NCBI RefSeq assembly: GCF_050948215.1
Contig: NC_135149.1
Coordinates: 930,001-994,000 of the forward strand
Length of the DNA: 64,000 nt
Direction: 5' to 3'
Source: Halictus rubicundus
Taxonomy: Eukaryota > Arthropoda > Insecta > Hymenoptera > Halictidae
Positions within the stretch are counted from its first letter, which is position 1, and each line of letters starts with the position of its first letter. Position numbers and translations under genes: made by a program. Below, piece by piece: positions 27,239-38,966 of the stretch. The notes under the pieces are model-generated. The model had not been told where the DNA came from and searched no databases. It saw nothing but the letters and a program-made list of their open reading frames with translations.

Positions 27239-27651
27239 CTCGGCTCACCCTTACCCTCACCATCCCCCCTTGGTACGAGGGGTGGTTCCCCAACAATCCT
27301 CTCGGTTACATTCGAGCCTCAACTCGGACCGCGACGTATTCAGTTTCGTATCGGCAGTGAAACGACGCGTCCTCCTCGTACTCCGCCGTGTTATTTCGGC
27401 GAGTAATTCGGCCGATCGTGGCCCCGGTGTGTGCTTCCATGCTTCTGGATCGGCCATTATAACCTCGATCCACGTCGTGGACACGCGTTCCGTGTCTGGA
27501 TCGAACGATCGGGGATCGCGCTGAATCCGAGAGGCTCCTTCTCGACGCATTTAACCTCATCCTTCGAACGGACGAAACGTCCTCCCCAGTCGCCTTCTGA
27601 TGCTGTTGGACACGCCAGGTGATACTCTTTTGTCTACTATTTGAATGTATT

Positions 27652-27663
27652 TTCTCTCTCTCT

Positions 27664-27710
<47 letters not shown>
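27652..27710. repeat. (TC)n microsatellite
   Basis: Second TC run, about 420 bp after the previous one. Confidence 0.98.
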
Positions 27711-27715
<5 letters not shown>

Positions 27716-28465
27716 TTCTGTCGAAAGATTCTTTCTGTTCCGATCTTCGAAATGATTGCGAAAATTTAAAACAGACACGGTTAATTTCTCGCGCAGCTTG
27801 GGCGGGGATCTCCGCATCTGAGTAATTTCGAATGCTTTTGTCACTGATTTATGAGGGTCTATTGTGCTTGCTTATCAGTTATCAAGGGCTTCGATTATTT
27901 TTTAAAAATTCGGATCCTTGTTTTTAGGCGGCATTATGCGCCTGATTGTTGGCCGATCGGTAATTTGATGTGGTAGAGAGTTGTGGCTATGATGAGAGCT
28001 TTTATTGCCTCCGCCGTGAATATGCATACCGTAATTTTGATCCCTGTCTTCTTGGGAGGTTCAGTCGATTTATAATTGTTTACTATCCTGTGTGCATCAT
28101 GAAAAGATTAGTTAGTGTTTCTTAACACCTTTATATACACCTATACCGGAAATCTATTCTACGTAATAGGCCTCTGAAACACTGCGCTAAATCAAAAAGA
28201 AGCTAGCGAAACCCTTTCTAAAATACTAACTCCAAAAGAAAGAATTAGATGATGTTGTTAGGTCGCCGTAATTTATTGGTTCACGAGTACTATTGATGTT
28301 AAGAAATTTATTAAAATAAATCTTTCATTATAAGTCACGTACTTTTAGAAACTATTGATGTAAACCGGTAAATACATAATGTGTTAACACTAGATAACTA
28401 AAATATGATCCGTGGAAATAGCGACGCTAATTAAATGTAGGAGTATAATTGAACGCTTCTTATCT

Positions 28466-28755
28466 ATAGACTTCGGATTTTTATGCAAAATGAAAATTGT
28501 CTACATTAATAGTAAGATACACGAGCTGAACAGACGTTTATTGAAGATTGACAAATTATAGAATAGTCATTCTTTCAATTTTCTAGAACTGTATATTGTA
28601 TTGTTTTTCACACTCGTATCGAATCTAAGAAACTACGTAAAAATTTCAAGTCTAATTATAAAAGTGGGCACTAAACTTACTCTATTGATTTTAGTACGTT
28701 GAAAATAATATGTGTATCGATACCCTTAAGCTCTTTTAATTTATCTTTCTTAGTT
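28466..28755. mobile_element. ACTGCGG MITE, diverged copy
   Basis: The left end TATAGACTTCGGATTTTTAT is clear, and an interior AGTACGTTGAAAATAATAT block lies at about 28694. The right end is lost. Confidence 0.6.
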
Positions 28756-29027
28756 TAATCGTCATACTTTCTTCACTGTAAAATTTCACATAATTTCTAT
28801 TTCTACATTTCGTAAAGTCTACGTCTTATTTCTGTTTGCATTGCAGAACGTACTTCTTTATACTATATACTTATAAATAATACGGAATTTGTTAGTCTAA
28901 AATGTATACCGAAACTGACGAAACTATTGTCTTGGTATGTACGTATGTGTTTGTCTTATGCAACTGCTTCGGAAGATCATATGAAATTTAACCAATTTCA
29001 TATATGTTTGAAAATAATATATTATTA

Positions 29028-29245
29028 ATAGATGGTGAATCGTTATGCAAAATAAATAAAAATTGTCTGCATCGATTCCAAGAAACTATAGACAAGTTAA
29101 AAGTGGTCCTTCCTTTCTTTATTAATTTCATGGAGTTGTAAACAATATGTCTACATTCTTAAATTCTTCAAATCTTTAAATCTTTTCACTGTTTCAAATA
29201 GCACCTACTCGTTTTTGGGATAAATGCATAAAATTCGGTGTTCCA
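29028..29245. mobile_element. ACTGCGG MITE, diverged copy
   Basis: The left end is mutated (ATAGATGGTGAATCGTTATG). The interior AAATTGTCTGCATCGATT and right GGATAAATGCATAAAATTCG blocks are good. A further right-end fragment follows at about 29255-29325. Confidence 0.7.
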
Positions 29246-29371
29246 TCGTTATTCTTAAATTCTTTTCATCTATTCTTTAAACTTCGCCTGAAGTGATTGT
29301 TGTCATAAATGCATAAAATTCAGGTTAATCGCGTGACTTTGGAAGCTATGCCCACAACAAATGATGTATAG

Positions 29372-29566
29372 ACGCGTGTTCTATTTTCGTTATATTGTTA
29401 TTCGCCGGTAACTTAGGGAAAAAATACGTTTGTTTAAATTTACATACAATTTGCTCGCAAACGCGTTAAGCTGCGTTTCATTTACGTTATTTAGTCATTC
29501 GCCGGTGATCCATGAAAAAATGCGTTTGGTTAAATCTGCATACAGTTTGTTTGCAAAAGTGTATTA
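29372..29566. repeat. Tandem duplication, 97-bp period
   Basis: Two diverged units share TTCGCCGGT (29401 and 29498), a GAAAAAATRCGTTTG block and ACATACAATTTG/GCATACAGTTTG in the same order, 97 bp apart. Confidence 0.85.
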
Positions 29567-32500
29567 TACTTCGTAGCCGGCATTAAGCCTCTTATCGCCG
29601 CCCATGTTAAATAACGCGCGATTAGGTTAAACAGATTCGAGCATTAAGGGGTTAAACGTACATCTCGAGTATAAGTGAACCCTTTATAAGGGAGTCTCAC
29701 TGTACCGTGTACAATTTCTATTCATGAAGAAGTAATGGCGTTCTGCATCCCGTTTTCGAGAAATTGCACTCGCCGTCCTTGCGAAATATTAACAGTGAAC
29801 AATCGCTGCGTCATAAAAAGTACGGTCGAATGCAAATGCCGTCTTCAGGAGCATTATGTTAATTTGAAACAAATTATGCGATACTGCGAAACATATTTTA
29901 AAGAAATATTTACCGACCAGTTTGTATATATCGTACACATATGTATATTGGAATTTCAATTGGCATCCGCTGATAACCGTGCGCCTTTATTTTATTCATT
30001 TTGTTCCGCTTTTCATTTTTCCCAAACTGTGGAATATTTGATGATCAAAGTCAAATCGAGAGATCTCTTATTAAAATTCTAAATATGGAAAGATTTTAAT
30101 TCCACGAAACATTAAATACTGTTCCAATTAAGTTTTGTTGCTGATAAGCCGTGTTTGATCAATCATAAAATCCAACAGGCTTTATTGGCTAAAAAGTTCA
30201 TTATTATAACGTTAAGAATAATCAATTTTAATTTTAATTATTGTATGTTTTAGTGATCTAAATTATAGGTTTTGTTCGCTTCGATGTCGCGATTATTTAT
30301 TTTAGTAAATTCAAAAGTAAATGGCGCGATTAAAATAGGTTGTATTTTTGTTTGGCAAAGAGCGGACGAAAAACAGCGGACGAGAAAGTTAAATAGTTTG
30401 ACTTGATCGAACTTTTCGGTGCCGTCGTACTTTTCCCGCAAATATAGGGATGCACCTGCGCGCGGGTAGAAGTTCCAATTTTTTAAATGGATTTGTACGA
30501 TACTCTCTATCTATTCCTGCACCTATCGACTCCAGTTGTAAGTGCAATTGATATTTCGATTTTTCCTTTAGTGCACTCGTGTTTCGATGACGATTCGTTG
30601 ACTTCGCAATGTGTTTTTTAACGAAGAAATAATATAATAACAGGTTCAAAGGTCCGCGTTAGTTTTATTAGAATACTATGAAATACAAATTTCATTTAAG
30701 TATAGGTTTCTATAAAATTACATTCTTTATATTATATTTTATGTATTTATAGTAAACACAGTTGTATAACATCTAGCATACTGCTTTTGTAGTATTTAGT
30801 GTAACACAATACAATAACGTTTTTAATTTATTTAAAATTTAACAGAACTTTTGATAGAGAAGGCTGGGTGTTATCTGATTCTAAATTTCTATAAGCGATT
30901 TAATTGTCATTTTTAATTGCAATTACACAAAAATGCATACGAATATTTTCGATGAAACATTCCCACTACTAAGAAACAATTTATTTGCTTTGTAGTTGTA
31001 ACATGCTCCAAACTTTTAAGAAGCAGTGTACATCAGTATTTTATCTTATCAGATTTATGTACTGCTTTCTTAAAGAAAATATTGTTATCGCGAATTCATT
31101 GTTAATGATTACAAGATTACAATTCATATTCATCGGTACAAGAAAGTACACGCAATGCATAAATATGTAATATTTACATTACAAAAATATTTATTTTAAT
31201 TCTACAGCCTAAAAGTAGATTCACTTTACATTAAATAAATTGTATTACACTACTTTGTTATTCATTTATTATAGCTATCCACAATTATTTTCTATAAATT
31301 GTAAATAAATGGCAATACTATCTCTGGCAAGACATGTTCGATCAAGATGATAAATGCAATTGTCGAAAGAATTATTTAAATATGTACAATATTAAAAATC
31401 TAAAATAGCATCGTGTCAACAAAAATTGCCAAAAAAATCCTCCAACGCGTTAGTTGAACCTACTTTATTAAATCATTGTCAAGCTTGCTCATAGTCTAAT
31501 AAAAAAATTAATATATTAATTTTAACATTTCCTTCATGAACAACAAGGTTTGTAGCATTTTTCTTTTTAATAATAGATTCATGTTTAATGCCAGGTAGTT
31601 CAAGCATTAATTTGACACTATATTTATTGAAGCACCAAAAGCGACTATTTTACATCACTTTATAAAAATAGCAAGATTCTATTAATTCTAATCTAAAAAA
31701 AATGTGGTGCTCATCAATTTGACGTGGATGTAGTATTATCACTTTACCATGTCATTCATATTTGGTTGACGGGAGTATTTCTCCTGACCCACAAAATGAA
31801 TTTCTCCAGTGACAGTGGTGGTAGAGTGTGCAAAATTGGCTTATGGTCTGTGAAATATAAAAGGATTGAAAAAGCATTCAGCACCATAAATCTTAACATC
31901 TCAGTTTTCGTTTCATTAAATAGATTGCTTCGATCTCACTGAATTTTTGTGGTCATTGAGTTGACTATGAACACGTTGAAACAGTCATTTCCAAATATAA
32001 CAAAACCAAATTTTTGACAAAAAGATTATTTGATGGTTCAACGAGACGAACAATCGAATTTCATTCTTTGTGCAACGTTATCAAATTAAGCCAGGTTTAT
32101 CCTATGCGCACTTGACGTTATGATAAGAGTCCGACACTCAATGCGTTTCACTTTCATACATTTTGTGCTTGGTAAGTTTAGCGTTAATTAGTCTTATGGG
32201 CATATATCCTCGGAAGTAAATACTTAAAGAGTTAATGTTAACGAAAGGTACGATTGTACCTGAGAAACAGAACGTGTTATTAACACTCGAGACGCGAAGA
32301 AAAGTGATCGAGGCATTACTTGAACAAGAGAGTTGAACTTGGCTATAATTTATTTAACAAATGAGATTAGATGTAAGTGTCTGTGTCCTTTTCAGTCTAT
32401 CTAAATCAAGTACTAGCTTAGGACAAGACCCTAGTGTCAACCTATATAGCATGACATGAAAGTTATTGAATTAATTCCACCGATTTTATACATAATCGGC

Positions 32501-34031
32501 CCACAGTGTGCGACGACTTGTGAATGGGAGTGTACCTTTAGAATCGGAGCCGCGCGGCGCGGAGTGGCGGACAATCTTTCCATTTCCACCTTTCTTCTGG
32601 TTTGCAAAGCGTGCATCCGTTGGCGGTTACGCGAGTCGATCGTTAATCGGCCACTTCGTTAAGCCGTGACAGCGATAATACGCGAGTGACGTTTACGAAT
32701 CGAACGACGATTATATTTCACGGACGGCCGTCAGAGAACCAGGAGGCTGGGAATTGAATCGAGCGTTACAATGTCCGGTGTGATGGCTCGAATTTCCGTC
32801 CCGACGGAGTTCCGCGAGACCGTGTAAACAAATAATAAAAGGGAAAAAAAAACAATGGGTGCGATTCGGTGTTGGAACTTTTCGTGCGTAAGAAATCATC
32901 GTAGACGGAGACGGAGATGGCCTACCTACGCGACGACCGATGTCCCGCGATGTTTGATATCATGGGAGGTAAACTGATTCTCGTACGATTGTTAGCCCCT
33001 TGCCTTACTACTTAATTCCAAGGTTTCCGATTGAAACGTACTACACTATTATCTCTGTAACTGTCAAAATTTTATCCCTACCACTGGGGAGAAAGATCCT
33101 CCTTGGAACCAGTCACACGGGAAACATGCTCGACGATCGAACTAGCGAGAGGGTTGAATATCGGCGAGACTCACCCATATTTTAAAATACTCTTGCGATA
33201 TAATATAAGTATGACGCTATAGAAATAACGGCGATTTTAATCGTGATTCATTTCCTATAAACATTTTTATCCAAATTAATTGAGAGATACGAAAACATTA
33301 ATTTTTTATCATGAATATCAACAGCTTCGTACTATTTTCGCATTGCGTGAAACTAATTTGCACGCAATTCTTAAAATTTGACAGTCAAATAATATGCGCG
33401 TTACGCAACAACCGCTTTCATTGTACAATTTTAAAGCCAACAAAGAATTACATAACGAACATTTAATTAGTAACGGCCACCCGGTGTATTGTTAATTACA
33501 AGCTGTCATAACAACTTGAACACAGCGTCTTTTATTTTTTATTTAATAAAAGACGTTGCTGGGTGTTTCTTCTCGCTTAAGATCAAAGAGTTAGCCGCGC
33601 GGTAAAGTTGGGTTCGGTTATTTGGAAGACGTCTGAAAGTTTCTGCGAAAAACACAGTGGGGCGCCGGTTTTCCCGGGGGTGTAAGTTAATAAGTCATTC
33701 GAACAGCCGGTAACAGGGTAGATACTTACGGTCGGGGGGTCATTCTTTACGAACTCCTGACGGGGTTGCGAAGAGAAGAAGGCGCGAAGAAAAACTGTGC
33801 CATCGGAATCAATATTTAGGCTGGAGAAATGGTCCCGGCGCGGCGAGGCGCGGCACGAGGTTCCATCGATGCTTTAACACTTTACACTCATTTCAATATT
33901 AGATACTTAGGTATGGACACTCACGAACACGTAACAAAAGACGAGTAAAATTAAGATAACAGACATTGTACCATAATGAACGCGTAAATACAGCATAGTT
34001 AATACCAATATACGTAATTACAATACATAAT

Positions 34032-34205
34032 TAGATTGCGGATTTTTATGCATAAGAAAAATTCTCTGCGTTCATTGGTACAGGAGCTGTGTATACGTTT
34101 ATTTCTTTCCTTAATCATTTGTAGTAAGTCGAAGACAATACAACAGTATTTTTAAATCCTTGTCTTATTTTCATTGTTTTAAATTTGAACTGTTAATTTG
34201 ATATT
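34032..34205. mobile_element. ACTGCGG MITE, left part
   Basis: TAGATTGCGGATTTTTATGC at the left, interior ACAACAGTATTTTTAAAT and TTCATTGTTTTAAATTT blocks; the right end is missing. Confidence 0.7.
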
Positions 34206-35228
34206 ATGAGGGGTTAAGAATAGTAAATGTTTTGAGAAAATGTGTGTGTCTGTATTTAAAAAACGAAATGTATTGTAAATAGAGAAAGTTGGCGTTAAAT
34301 AATGCAGCTATCGATTCTGGCCCGTGCGCAAATTTATTTTGGGCCACCGTGTCGATGGCCACAAACACGTCGAGCTCGTTCTCGCGTTGAAGGGTGGCGC
34401 AGACAGGCAGCGGTGGGGGGTGGGGGTGGTCTCGAACGATTCCCGTCGCGCGGGGGGTGTCAGAGGGTGGCTTTGGAAAAAGACGAAGCTCATAAGGCGA
34501 CGATGGAGTTAAAAAAGCTGACGGCGTTGCTTTCGACGCCTTGAGATCGCCTAGAATAGAGAGCAGCACCAAGTACTGCGGCGAACGAAAGTAAATGGCT
34601 CTAAGTGGTTCCGCAATCTCGATAGTCTTTGATCATCGGGAGGAACGTGGAACAATCTGCAATGTTTCGGTCGTAATGTCTTGTTGTTGATAAATGCACT
34701 TTCCATTTTGCGTTTTGTTTTCCGTTCTGTTCAGCGTATCAACAATTAATCAGTATTACTCTTTGAAAAATCTAACGTTATACAGTTCCGGAAAAAATAT
34801 ATTGTATAATATCATTGAGTTCCACTTATGTATAATCTATGATTGTTACCAAGGCATCCATGGTATGTTAAAGAACGTAAGCCATTACCTCGCCGCAGAT
34901 CGTGTAACCGATAACAGTAATCGTGTTTCTCGTTTAATAAATTATACTTCATAAAATCCTATAGTCAATAGACAGTGCTGTAAGTTATACGTTTTGTTAG
35001 TAACACTTTGACTTGCACGACAATCATATATGTCTGGCACTATTTTTTTTTTTCGTCAAACTTGAAAATCAATTCTTATTTCATTGTATTAATCTCTTGA
35101 TATGCATGTCGGAGATAGGCTGGCCTCACCAGTAGGAATCGTAAAAGTTCCTTCCGGTCTTGTGGTAGTTATCGGGCTGGGAACTCGGGCAACAAGGCAC
35201 AACACTCCGAGCAGAAATCAACACGTTT

Positions 35229-35387
35229 AAGGTCGATGCGTACTTCCCAGGTCAGACCGGCGGACAAAATATTACAACCCTTGTTTTGTATCTAGCGGAC
35301 ATGCCGTCCTCTCCTAAATGCTACATATAAAACCAGGGTTGTAAAATTTTGTCCGTCGGCCTGACCTGTGAGGTATGCATCGACCTT
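35229..35387. repeat. Foldback element with arms of about 60 bp
   Basis: Left arm 35229-35290 starts AAGGTCGATGCGTAC. The right arm 35325-35387 is its reverse complement with few mismatches; both share CAGGTCAG, GGACAAAAT and TTACAACCCT. The loop is about 35 bases. Similarity fades about 5-10 bp outside the arms. It is either a foldback or long-TIR MITE, or a hairpin RNA locus. No ORF. Confidence 0.88.
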
Positions 35388-35634
35388 TATGTGGAATTAC
35401 GGAAATGAGCTTGCTTCGTCGGAGGCCCGTCGCCGAATTCCCGGGCCCATCTGTCCCTCAACGGGCAATCAACCCTCATCGGCCCTCTCCTTTGATCTAC
35501 GTAGGTAGGAGGGTGACGGTTGTCTCGCAGTGGCCTAAGGGTCCCTAGGCTTAAGGAAAAAAGAAAAAAATGCCACACGTGGCGAATCCTCCGACATTCT
35601 CCGATATACATACATATTTATATGTTAAATAGAA

Positions 35635-35990
35635 TTTATGTAGAATTTTCTGGGGTGTGAAAATGTGAAAAAGTTAAAATAGCTTAGTGATTGTAATAAA
35701 TCTTTCATTTCCACTTTGTTCAAAAAATTGCTCAGCTTCTGCGGACTTTCAAAGTGTTACAAAATGTATAAGAATTAAAATAGCAACACCTGTAACGAAT
35801 CAAAGTTTTCAATTTCTGTTTTATGTAAAAAATAAATAAGTTGCTTAGTTCTTGCGAGATTTTTAAGGATTCGAAAACGTATAAAAATTAAGATAATAAC
35901 GATCGTGATAAATTACGTTTTCAGATTTGATAACCAGTTAAAAAGTTGCTCAGTTTTTATAGAATTTCGAGGGATTTAGCAATTGACACG
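35635..35990. repeat. Diverged tandem repeat, about 108-bp period
   Basis: The motif AAxTTGCTxAG recurs at about 35725, 35838 and 35942. Each is followed by a related GATTTTTAAGG-like and AAAATGTATAAGAATTAAxAT-like block. About three units are visible. Confidence 0.7.
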
Positions 35991-36616
35991 TTAGAACCGA
36001 GTCAAAATATTGTACACATGCATTCGACTATATAGCAGTTTTTCGAAATTCGACTGAAAATTGGAACAGCAAAATGTTGCTGAAAAGGTGTATGTGCATA
36101 GTGAACATTGGGCGATTCACCCTCGCATTATACATACATATACAATAGTGATCGGTAAAATTGAACTGGCTGGTTCGATTAGGTTTAAACAGCGGGTTAA
36201 ACGAGGGCGAAACGTGTTATTTTTCATGCTCGACTGTATCAACAGCGGGGGTTCGCGTGATTGGCATGTATGTCAGGATCCATTAAGAGAATGAACCCCT
36301 GATTACCGAATCTTGTAGAGCGTGCATAATCGTGTCTTCGTTACCTAGTACCGATCGACGGACCCTCAATTAGTTCTCGTCAGGCGTCATCACCGCGGAA
36401 AGAGACTGACGTTTAAATTTCGAGGCTACGATCGATCCGTTTTTGGTTAACGCACGGAACGTGCTGCTTACCATTTCTTTACCTTGCCTTGGGCTGCCAT
36501 TGTCATTCTTCTCGAACCGCTTACTCGGTGTCTGTAAGGTCGTCATTGGTATTTTTACCACTGGACGCACACTATTGGAACTATCCTAGTTTCTATACAT
36601 GTCATCGTAGATATTT

Positions 36617-36800
36617 TTTAATTCAATAAATATATATGTGCACTTCTTGGTATCTTCACAAAAACTTCAATTTTCTCTCTTTATGTCTATTTTTTTTCAA
36701 CTTTATAAACTGCTCCGGTATTTTCACAGCACAGGAAATTATAGTAAATTTTTCTAATTCAATAAATATATACACCTCCTGGTAGCTTTGCAAGGGACTA
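36617..36800. repeat. Direct repeat pair, about 45 bp
   Basis: TAATTCAATAAATATATA followed by a CTCCTGGTAGCTTTGCA-like stretch occurs at about 36617 and again at about 36751. Confidence 0.65.
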
Positions 36801-36849
36801 CAGTTGAATTTATATTACTACAAGCACTCTTACACTTGATTTTGTAAAA

Positions 36850-37038
36850 GTGTACGATTTTATACATTTATAACAAAAATGAGTAGGTGTATTTGGGAAC
36901 TGTAAAAACATTAGAAGAATTTGAAAGTATTGTTATATTATTTTCATCCTACCAAATATATTATGAAAAGGAATAAATTTCTCTTTGGTTTCGTTGCGAT
37001 CCAGGTAGAAAATTTTTATTTTGCATAAAGATCCGCTG
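36850..37038. mobile_element. ACTGCGG MITE, reverse copy
   Basis: Reverse orientation: ACGATTTTATACATTTATAA at the left, AATGAGTAGGTG and AGTATTGTTATATTATTTTC inside, and TTGCATAAAGATCCGC at the right. Confidence 0.75.
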
Positions 37039-37482
37039 TATATTAATGCATATGAACGTGCATGGAGAAAATTTGTATTACATTAAATTTTAAAGGAGGG
37101 TTTTATTAAATTTTAGAAAACTATTGTAATGAAATTTCATTCTATGTATAAAATGTATTGCACTTCAATTACAATTTTGCATCATATCTCCAAGAAATTT
37201 TGATAATGGCTATAGTAGATTCTGACTGATTTACGAGGTTACCTTCGTCGCTCTCTATTACTTTTGACTCTGGTCTCTATATTCTTCGGGTAGAAAAATC
37301 GGGGGAGTATTTTCGAATGCGCTACATTTTGAGAACCGGAGCAGCCTCGGAACAAACGCGACGCACAATTTAACAGGCAATTAATATCGGGCAGGCTCGG
37401 AATAGTCGGTAACTCGGGTCGGTAGACAAGCGAAAAATTTTAGCGACGCCCACCCTTTCAAGAAGACTCTGTCCTGCTCCCC

Positions 37483-37521
<39 letters not shown>
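37483..37521. repeat. (CT)n microsatellite
   Basis: CT run at the centre of the 37.2-37.9 kb GC-richer island. Confidence 0.97.
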
Positions 37522-37523
<2 letters not shown>

Positions 37524-38069
37524 GAGATCGTGAAACGCGTCCGCGCGTTAACGACGCTCGTCGAGCATATAAATAATGATCCGGACGGTGTCGGAGTGCA
37601 TATCGTGGCAGCGCGGATGCACTCGTCTCTCGGGTTGACCCAATTGCGGCTAATGAGGTCATTCCTCTAAATACATTCCATGGAAATTGGAAAGTGACGT
37701 ACCGCGGTCGAGAGAAGTAACTTTGTTCAACGGCGAATCAATTTCTACAGTGGAATGGCATCGAATCGGATAATGGATCGCGCCGGGGGTTGTTTCGTCA
37801 TTTATTTCATTTCGCTTCGTGCATAACCGCGTCTGCGGCACGTCCACTGTCTTTCAAATCGTCCGAGCTGCAACAGGCTTCCGGATGTATGCACATCATT
37901 TTTTTAAATAATCGAAAACATCATTTCCAACGATTCGTACAACGCGTTGAAATGAATATCCTCCAAAAACGTTAAGCGCGCGGAGCTTGTATCTATGGAC
38001 TTTTTCTGTTCATGATACGAGTAACCGCAAGTTTGTATTTGAACAACAGAAGCTTCCTCTCTAAATCGA

Positions 38070-38116
38070 CCGACGCGACGCGACGAAACGAAATAAAACG
38101 AAACGAAACGAAAAGT
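38070..38116. repeat. CGACG/CGAAA pentamer repeats
   Basis: Units of CGACG then CGAAA (ACGAAACGAAAC type) in a short array. Confidence 0.85.
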
Positions 38117-38649
38117 CTAATATCGGTCCCCGGGGGCCGACGCAACGTAGAGTTTAACGTGTTAAGACGGTATCCTGGAGTGAATGATTAAAATTAATGC
38201 GAATTTTAGGAATTTTTTATACAAAAAGCATTTAATATTCACTTTCGAAACTTTGGGGGTACTTTATTGGCTAATTAAACACTACAAAAATATTTTTTTT
38301 AGTAGGTACTGTAATTCTCGCTTGAAAACTAACTGTAAACGATAAAACCCTTTTAATTAAATAACTTGCTAAAGTTTGTAAATCCTAAATAGAGTGAATA
38401 CTTGTTACCTCACACAGTACGCCCACTAAAAAATTTATTTCAACCTGCACTTCAGCAGCCACACAATCCACTAATTGGTTAACTTAATTATGAATCACCG
38501 ACCGAAGTAATTTCCAAGTAAGTTGATTGAACAACATCGACAAGCCGAAGAGTCTAAAATTAATACACGACACAACGAGACTCTTAACCGATTAACCCGA
38601 AACCAAACAGCACTCGGTGAACACTGTTGAAAAAACACAATCTGAAGTC

Positions 38650-38966
38650 CTGGGAAAAAATAAAATTCGTAAACGAATGAAACAGAAAGAGAAATGGAGA
38701 AGAGAATAGCTGGAGAAGAGAAGCGACGGTGGTAGAAAAGTAAGGAGTGAAAATTAGATGGATAAGGGGGAAAACGAAATAAGTGGGAGAGCGAGTAAGG
38801 ACAAGGGAAGGAAAAGAGTGGAAAACTTAAGCAAAGAAGGGTGAAAATACAGTGTCGGGAATGAAGAGGGTAAGAGAAAACAAGAAAGTTGGTCCGGCTA
38901 GAGGGAGGAAGAAAGAAAATTGTAAGAGAGGGAGGGGAGGGGAAGGTTCGAAAGGCTGGAGGTTGT
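38650..38966. repeat. Purine-rich strand tract
   Basis: About 300 bp in which the + strand is overwhelmingly A and G (GAAGAGAAG, GGGAGGGGAGGGGAAGG), without a simple repeat unit. Confidence 0.8.

Larger units (their letters stand above)
16130..28000. other. Alternating GC-richer islands and AT-rich DNA
   Basis: GC-richer islands lie near 16.1-16.7, 17.7-18.2, 18.7-19.1, 20.5-20.9, 22.0-22.4, 22.9-24.5, 25.4-25.9 and 26.9-27.6 kb. Frames of 60-160 codons occur on both strands, often overlapping, none with a recognisable domain. The islands could be promoters, 5' exons or conserved regulatory DNA. Only the 24.4 kb donor gives extra support. Confidence 0.5.
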
